A stretch of DNA of 64,000 nucleotides from Prolixibacteraceae bacterium (GTDB lineage: Bacteria; Bacteroidota; Bacteroidia; Bacteroidales; Prolixibacteraceae): assembly GCA_003506435.1 (NCBI GenBank), contig DOAQ01000027.1:104143-168142 (forward strand). Direction: 5' to 3'. The translations under genes were made by a program, and so were the position numbers. The notes below the pieces were generated by a model that was given only the letters and a program-made list of their open reading frames with translations, did no database searches and was not told the DNA's origin. Below are positions 58,772 to 64,000 of the stretch, piece after piece (position 1 is the stretch's first letter; every line of letters begins with the position of its first letter).

Positions 58772-59383
58772 TTACATTTTCGTATCAGACAGTGCAGCCG
58801 GTTCCTTCCGTTTCACCCATTCAATCCGGATCATCAGTGCGAGTAACAAGCCAGTGCAAATAATTGCACGGATGGCATATACAGCCGCCAGTGTGCCTTT
58901 GCTTGTGATCAGTGAGATCATCGGGGCAATCATCAGGGCAATCCACACGGCGAAAGGTTCTGTATTTTCTTTCATAGTCAGCATGCGTTTTACAACCGGA
59001 AAGTAGGCGATTACCAGAATTAGTTGGATGCCCAGATTGGTGATCAGGTGGTTTTGCGAAACCAGCCAGAAAACAACGATGGCAATAACTGCGACCAGGC
59101 ACCACATGTCGAAACGGTTGAACCGCGAACTTTTATCACCCATGAAGAAAATAGCAATGGTTACAAAAATGGTCAGAACCAGGTCGGTTGTGTTCAGTAC
59201 ATTATCCCAAAAACCAAAATTCCCCTCCTTCAAGTAAGTAATCAGGCTCATGGTAACTGCCAGACTGAAAAATAACCACATGGCCAGCGCCGGCTTCGAG
59301 CGTTTCCTGTATAAATTCCGGAAATAGGTTGCTGCAATAAACAGGTTGATCAGCGAAACGGTGATGATTACAAATGTCTGCAT
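58772..59383 (-). CDS. Seven-helix integral membrane protein of unknown function
   Basis: A 203-aa protein starting MQTFVIITVSLINLFIAATYF with about seven transmembrane helices and short loops. I do not recognise a family. The ATG at 59383 is preferred; the longest frame starts at a TTG 15 codons earlier with a charged, less typical lead. It is 64 bp downstream of the map gene on the same strand. Confidence 0.7.
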   Translation of the reverse strand: MQTFVIITVSLINLFIAATYFRNLYRKRSKPALAMWLFFSLAVTMSLITYLKEGNFGFWDNVLNTTDLVLTIFVTIAIFFMGDKSSRFNRFDMWCLVAVIAIVVFWLVSQNHLITNLGIQLILVIAYFPVVKRMLTMKENTEPFAVWIALMIAPMISLITSKGTLAAVYAIRAIICTGLLLALMIRIEWVKRKEPAALSDTKM

Positions 59384-59447
59384 GGATGAATTTTTATGGA
59401 AACGGGAGATGGTCAAATAACGATTCAAAAAAGGTTAATTTCTGAAG

Positions 59448-60218
59448 TTATTCTTCTCTGTCAACTTCTGATAGAATTTCATAACCGGTTTCGGTGACCA
59501 GTATGGTATGTTCAAACTGGGCCGATAATTTATTATCGACAGTGCGGGCAGTCCATCCGTCTTTTTCGTCCACAAAAGTTCCCGGTTTCCCTTGATTAAT
59601 CATGGGTTCGATGGTGAAGGTCATGCCGGGCCGCATCCGGGGGCCGCTGTTTCGCCGTGCCGAATGATCGACCTGCGGCGCTTCGTGAAAATAAATACCG
59701 ACTCCGTGGCCACAATACTCGTACACCACACTGTATCCCTTCGCCCTTGCATAACGGTCGATCACAAAGCCAATGTTACCGAAATAATTGTCTGGAATCA
59801 CCTGCTGAATACCCAGGTTCAGGCAATGTTCAGTAGTTTCAATCAATTGCTGTGCTACCGGTGAAACTTCACCAACAGTGTACATTCTGCTGGTATCGCC
59901 ATAATAACCGTCCAAAATAGTGGTCACGTCAATATTCAGGATATCTCCGTTTTTCAAAATGGTTTTTGGTGAAGGAATGCCATGACAAACTATCTCGTTT
60001 AATGAAATACAAGACGATTTTGGGTATCCGTTGTAGCCAAGAGTCGCAGGCACAGCGCCGTGAGAACGAACAAATTCTTCAATTTTTTGATCGAGAAGCT
60101 CAGTTGAAACTCCTTCTTTTACGAATTGTTTAATATACGTTAACGTCCGGGCAGCGAGCTTACTGCTCTTCCTGATACCTTCAATTTGTTCCGGCGTTTT
60201 TATAATAATTTTTTCCAT
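59448..60218 (-). CDS. map: Type I methionine aminopeptidase
   Basis: A 256-aa pita-bread-fold metallopeptidase that removes the initiator Met from new proteins. The five metal ligands are recognisable: Asp in LNIDVTTILDGYYGD, the second Asp in YYGDTSRMY, His in CGHGVGIYFHEAP, Glu in FTIEPMINQG, and Glu in QFEHTILVTETG. Type I is shown by the absence of the 60-residue insertion. It is divergent from the thioesterase gene. Confidence 0.95.
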   Translation of the reverse strand: MEKIIIKTPEQIEGIRKSSKLAARTLTYIKQFVKEGVSTELLDQKIEEFVRSHGAVPATLGYNGYPKSSCISLNEIVCHGIPSPKTILKNGDILNIDVTTILDGYYGDTSRMYTVGEVSPVAQQLIETTEHCLNLGIQQVIPDNYFGNIGFVIDRYARAKGYSVVYEYCGHGVGIYFHEAPQVDHSARRNSGPRMRPGMTFTIEPMINQGKPGTFVDEKDGWTARTVDNKLSAQFEHTILVTETGYEILSEVDREE

Positions 60219-60277
60219 CCCTGAATATTATTTTTTGCAAAAGTCGTTAAAGCTTGCATTATTTCAAAATTGAACAA

Positions 60278-60285
60278 TAATTTTG
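60278..60285 (+). promoter_or_regulatory. -7 element of the acyl-ACP thioesterase gene
   Basis: TAATTTTG matches TAnnTTTG exactly, 28 nt before the ATG at 60314. Confidence 0.55.
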
Positions 60286-60313
60286 TCAAAAAGTTTAAAT
60301 CAAAGTCTTTACA

Positions 60314-61045
60314 ATGAGGTATAAAAAAGATTTTACCATCCACTCGTACGAGACCAATCGTTTTGGAAAAGCATCGCTTTCATCGGTTTTTAATTTTTTA
60401 ATTGAAATTGCCTGGGAACATGCGCAGAAACTCGACTGGGGATTCGATGCTTTAAGAAGCAATAACCTGTTTTGGGTTTTATCGAGGGTTTTTATTCAGG
60501 TTGAAAAATATCCGGAATGGCAGGAAAAAGTTACGGTAGAAACCTGGCCAACCGGCACCGAAGGTATTTATGCCTTTCGCGAATATGCTATAACAAATGA
60601 GCAGAATGAAGTTATTATCCGCGCCAGTTCTGCCTGGCTGATTCTCGACCAGGAAAGCAAGCGGATTATCAGACCCGATTCACTAACCGATAATTTCCGG
60701 AACTTTGCGCAGTCAAAAATTTGCCGCTATCCTGTAAAAATTAAGACGAATGGAAGAAGCGAAAATCTGGTTTTTGCACCTGTTAATTTTACGGACCTCG
60801 ACGTCAACCAGCATTTTAACAGTGTGAAATTTGTAGAACGGGCTTTAAATAGTTTTGAAATAAGTTTTTTAAGCAGGAATAAAGTAATTGAAATAGAAGT
60901 AAATTATCTGAAAGAAGGATTACCGCAAGATTCGCTGGCCGTCTCGCGAGTTTCTGTTACTGAGAATGAAGATATAGTTTCGCTGATACGTGAAGCCGAC
61001 GGCGTTGATTTGTGTACAATGAAGATATCATGGAAAGCCAGGTAA
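60314..61045 (+). CDS. Acyl-ACP thioesterase
   Basis: A 243-aa double hot-dog protein of the acyl-ACP thioesterase (FatA/FatB-like) family: YETNRFGKASLSSVFNFLIEIAWEHA in the first half, then FWVLSRVFIQVEKYPEWQEKVTVETWP, and FTDLDVNQHFNSVKFVERAL with the catalytic Asn-His pair in DVNQHFNSVKF. It releases fatty acids from acyl-ACP. Length and layout match bacterial members common in anaerobic Bacteroidota. Confidence 0.9.
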   Translation: MRYKKDFTIHSYETNRFGKASLSSVFNFLIEIAWEHAQKLDWGFDALRSNNLFWVLSRVFIQVEKYPEWQEKVTVETWPTGTEGIYAFREYAITNEQNEVIIRASSAWLILDQESKRIIRPDSLTDNFRNFAQSKICRYPVKIKTNGRSENLVFAPVNFTDLDVNQHFNSVKFVERALNSFEISFLSRNKVIEIEVNYLKEGLPQDSLAVSRVSVTENEDIVSLIREADGVDLCTMKISWKAR

Positions 61046-61096
61046 ATAATTTTCCCCTGTAAAAACAGGGCAAACCTAAAACTTAAATAAAAACCG

Positions 61097-63952
61097 ATGA
61101 CGACTAAAACTCATAAAACGACAACCATTTTCAGACTGATAACCATTGTTCTGTTCCTGTTTTCCGGAGTTTTTATCTCATGCGAAACCGGACCCGCTCC
61201 CGAATGGCCCGAAGTAACCAGCGAAACCCGTCCGTGGACACGCTGGTGGTGGCATGGTAGCGCAGTCAATCCGACGGATCTGACTGCCAATATGAAACAG
61301 TTGAACGATGCCGGTTTTGGTGGTGTTGAAATTACGCCCATCTACGATGTAAAAGGGTACGAAAATCAAACGATCAGTTTCCAGTCGCCTGAGTGGATGA
61401 AGGTATTTGAACACACATTAAAAGAAGGGCAGCGCCTGAATATGGGTGTTGATCTGGCCAATGCTTCGGGATGGCCGTTTGGCGGACCATGGATTCAATC
61501 TGAAGATGCCTGTAAAAACGTGCAGTTCAAACATTATAAGTTAAAAGCAGGCGAACGGATGAAAGAAAAAATTGAATTCATTCAGGAATCGTATGTTCGT
61601 GCCGTGGGGCATCAAGTGGATATTTCAGAAGTAAAATTTCCGGTCAGCGGCAATACCAACTTACAGAAACTGGCTTTGGATCAGGTGCGTTTTAAAACGA
61701 ACCTTCCGTTGCAAACATTAATGGCATATAACGATGCCGGTGAAGCGCTGGATTTGACCACCCTTGTTGGCTCTAACGGAGTACTTGACTGGACGGCCCC
61801 CGCAGGCAACTGGCAATTGTATGCTGTATTTCAAGGCTGGCATGGTAAAATGGTGGAACGTGCCGGAACCGGCGGCGAAGGAAATGTGATTGACCATTTT
61901 TCGGAAGAAGCCACCCGTAAATTTTTGAAAGCGTTTGATGACGAAGCCAAAAACATTGACCTCGCCGGGCTTCGTGCTTTTTTCAACGATTCGTATGAAG
62001 TAGATGATGCACAGGGCGAATCAAACTGGACTCCCTTGCTTTTTGAAGAATTTAGAAACCTGCGCGGCTACGATCTGAAGCAATATTTACCTGCTTTGTT
62101 TGGAAATGATTCGGAAGAAATGAACAACCGGGTATTGTGCGATTTCCGCGAAACCATCTCCGATCTGTTGCTCGATCGGTTTACCAAAGTATGGGCCGAT
62201 TGGACCAGAACACACGGAGCGATAATCCGTAACCAGTCACATGGTTCTCCTGCCAATATCCTCGACTTGTACGAAGCCAGCGATATTCCCGAGACCGAAG
62301 GACTTGAGCCGATGCGCATAAAAATGGCAACTTCGGCTGGTCATGTTTCGGGCAAGCCACTTATTGCCTGCGAGGCAGCCACCTGGCTCAATGAGCATTT
62401 TCTGGCCACTCTGTCGGAGGTAAAACAAAACTTCGACCGCTACCTTGCTCACGGGGTAAATCACATTGTTTACCACGGCACTCCGTATTCGCCAATGGCC
62501 GAAGAATGGCCGGGCTGGATGTTTTATGCCGCAGTACACTTTGCGCCAACCAATCCGTGGTGGAATGATTTGAAAGCGATCAACGAATATGTGACCAACT
62601 GCCAGTCGTTTATGCAGAAATCAGTTCCGGATAACGATATTTTGTTGTATTTCCCGATTTATGATGCATGGTCGGAAAAAGGGCGCAGTATGTTACCTCA
62701 CTTTGGCGGGTCAGCAGAAAAGCTCACGGAAGAACTGAGCGGAATGTTGATTAGTAAAGGGTATACGTTCGATTATATTTCGGATAAACAGATTCAAAAA
62801 CTGACCGCCGAAAACAAATTGATTAAATCACAAGGAGCTACTTATAAAACTATATTGGTGCCAAAATGCGAAAACATACCTCTTCCGACCATGCAGAAAC
62901 TACTCGACCTGGCGAAATCGGGCGCGTCAATTATTTTTCAGGAACAATTACCGACCGGAGTTCCGGGATTTTCCGATCTGGAGAATCGTCGGCAAACATA
63001 CAATGAACTGGTTCGGTCTATTCCGTTTGCGATAGATAGAAATATTTCTGTAAGTAAAAGGGGGAATGGGCAATTGCTGATGGGTGGACAGGTTGAGAAA
63101 ATGCTGACAAAACTAAACATCCTTCCGGAAGAAATAGCCGGTCTTGGTCTTTGGTTTAACCGGGTAACCCGGAATGAAGGCACCTGTTATTTTATCAGCA
63201 ACTGGAGCGACCGGAAAATTGACCAGTGGGTGACCGTCCGATCGTCTGGAAAACAGGCCGTGTGGTTCGACCCGATGAATAAAAAAATGGGGAAGGCTCT
63301 TATTGAAAGACGAAGTAACAATCAGGCAAAAGTATATCTTCAACTGGCGCCGGGTGAAACGTTGATCCTGCAATGGTATCCGTATACTGTTGATTTAAAC
63401 GATTTTCCGCTTTGGCAGATTTCAGGAGAAAAAGTAATCTTGAACAATGAATGGACGGTTTCGTTTGTGAATGGTGGACCAACCATTCCGGCATTGTTTA
63501 AAACGGCTGAACTGAAATCGTGGACAGAGCAATCGGCTGAACTGAAGAAATTTTCGGGGACTGCCAGCTATATTACTTCGTTCGGGATACCAGCAGTAAA
63601 TGCTCCGGCATACCAACTGAACTTAGGGAAAGTATGCGAATCGGCAACCGTTTTACTGAATGGAGAAAAGCTGGGAACGGTTGTTGGACCTGAATTTCAT
63701 CTGGTTATCGACTCTTCTTTGTTGAAAAAATCGAACAAACTGGAAGTTCAGGTATCCAATCTGATGGCGAATCGCATTATTGATATGGATAAAAACGGGG
63801 TGAATTACAAGAAATTTTATAACGTCAACATTGCTGCCCGCAAACGCGAGAACATTGGCAATGATGGTGTTTTCACCGCAGCAGGCTGGAAACCTTTGGA
63901 ATCCGGACTGATTGGGCCGGTCAGCCTGACGCCGTTACAATTAAAAAACTGA
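61097..63952 (+). CDS. GH106-like glycoside hydrolase lipoprotein (alpha-L-rhamnosidase type)
   Basis: A 951-aa protein. The signal peptide ends in a lipobox (LFLFSGVFISC), so it should be anchored to a membrane, as surface glycan-degrading enzymes of this phylum often are. The sequence right after the lipobox includes ETRPWTRWWWHGSAVN, typical of GH106 and relatives. TIM-barrel-like stretches follow (NDAGFGGVEITPIYDV, GVDLANASGWPFGGPW, AFFNDSYEVDDAQGES with acidic candidates), and the C-terminal part is beta-sandwich (residues about 790-940). Shorter than the roughly 1100 residues of characterised members. Rhamnosidase activity is inferred from the family. Confidence 0.82.
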   Translation: MTTKTHKTTTIFRLITIVLFLFSGVFISCETGPAPEWPEVTSETRPWTRWWWHGSAVNPTDLTANMKQLNDAGFGGVEITPIYDVKGYENQTISFQSPEWMKVFEHTLKEGQRLNMGVDLANASGWPFGGPWIQSEDACKNVQFKHYKLKAGERMKEKIEFIQESYVRAVGHQVDISEVKFPVSGNTNLQKLALDQVRFKTNLPLQTLMAYNDAGEALDLTTLVGSNGVLDWTAPAGNWQLYAVFQGWHGKMVERAGTGGEGNVIDHFSEEATRKFLKAFDDEAKNIDLAGLRAFFNDSYEVDDAQGESNWTPLLFEEFRNLRGYDLKQYLPALFGNDSEEMNNRVLCDFRETISDLLLDRFTKVWADWTRTHGAIIRNQSHGSPANILDLYEASDIPETEGLEPMRIKMATSAGHVSGKPLIACEAATWLNEHFLATLSEVKQNFDRYLAHGVNHIVYHGTPYSPMAEEWPGWMFYAAVHFAPTNPWWNDLKAINEYVTNCQSFMQKSVPDNDILLYFPIYDAWSEKGRSMLPHFGGSAEKLTEELSGMLISKGYTFDYISDKQIQKLTAENKLIKSQGATYKTILVPKCENIPLPTMQKLLDLAKSGASIIFQEQLPTGVPGFSDLENRRQTYNELVRSIPFAIDRNISVSKRGNGQLLMGGQVEKMLTKLNILPEEIAGLGLWFNRVTRNEGTCYFISNWSDRKIDQWVTVRSSGKQAVWFDPMNKKMGKALIERRSNNQAKVYLQLAPGETLILQWYPYTVDLNDFPLWQISGEKVILNNEWTVSFVNGGPTIPALFKTAELKSWTEQSAELKKFSGTASYITSFGIPAVNAPAYQLNLGKVCESATVLLNGEKLGTVVGPEFHLVIDSSLLKKSNKLEVQVSNLMANRIIDMDKNGVNYKKFYNVNIAARKRENIGNDGVFTAAGWKPLESGLIGPVSLTPLQLKN

Positions 63953-64000
63953 TTTCAATCATGATTTACAAATTTCCGCAAGACTTAACATTGGATTAAT

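Overview
The window looks like a chromosomal segment of a fermentative or anaerobic member of the Bacteroidota, probably in or near the Bacteroidales/Marinilabiliales. The signs are a 288-aa RpoD of the short Bacteroidota type, a Rho factor with a long Gln/Asn-rich insertion, a type IX secretion (T9SS) C-terminal sorting domain, a FeoA-FeoB fusion, a DUF5916 outer-membrane protein, DUF6261, and several intergenic TAnnTTTG motifs, the -7 element used by this phylum. Species cannot be fixed from the sequence alone.

Layout. (1) 1-5954, minus strand: part of a Hyf/Ehr-type energy-converting membrane complex (two HyfB-like subunits, HyfC, HyfE and the start of HyfF), divergent from a Crp/Fnr regulator (6209-6925). 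Two FNR-like palindromes lie in the shared intergenic region. (2) 6958-11658: a YfcC-type carrier and the last two steps of histidine degradation (hutI, fused ftcD). (3) 11659-12460: no gene, but hairpins whose loops are canonical only on the minus strand, a candidate structured RNA. (4) 12463-17459: a YkgJ-like Cys-cluster protein, an EFR1-type flavodoxin/ferredoxin, an orphan indolepyruvate oxidoreductase alpha subunit, rsmE and an AlkD-like repair protein. (5) 17928-38312: an accessory region. It holds a methyltransferase-like protein, a broken patatin gene, a Y1 transposase among three copies of a repeat unit, an array of five palindromes spaced 41-42 bp apart, a DUF6261 protein, two tail-collar proteins, a periplasmic-binding-fold protein without signal peptide, and a 4825-residue T9SS-exported repeat protein. 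(6) 38483-48590: a lipoprotein, a PchB-like chorismate mutase with a DRE-TIM aldolase-like enzyme, rho, rpoD, rpe, the iron transporter FeoAB with its small partner, and a thiamine-binding-protein pair. (7) 48665-51020: tRNA-Arg, a HipBA toxin-antitoxin module and decayed gene remnants. (8) 51021-63952: a DUF5916 protein, a three-gene acyl-CoA carboxylase operon, a thioredoxin-fold protein, DUF1697, a membrane protein, map, an acyl-ACP thioesterase and a GH106-like lipoprotein.

Metabolic reading: the carboxylase (propionyl-/methylmalonyl-CoA), the ion-pumping complex and amino-acid breakdown (hut, ior) fit an anaerobic fermenter. The most distinctive part is 19.0-38.3 kb, where repeat elements with a transposase border a likely surface-structure locus. 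The least explained signals are the 41-bp-period palindrome array at 20131-20314 and the structured-RNA candidate at 11761-12130.
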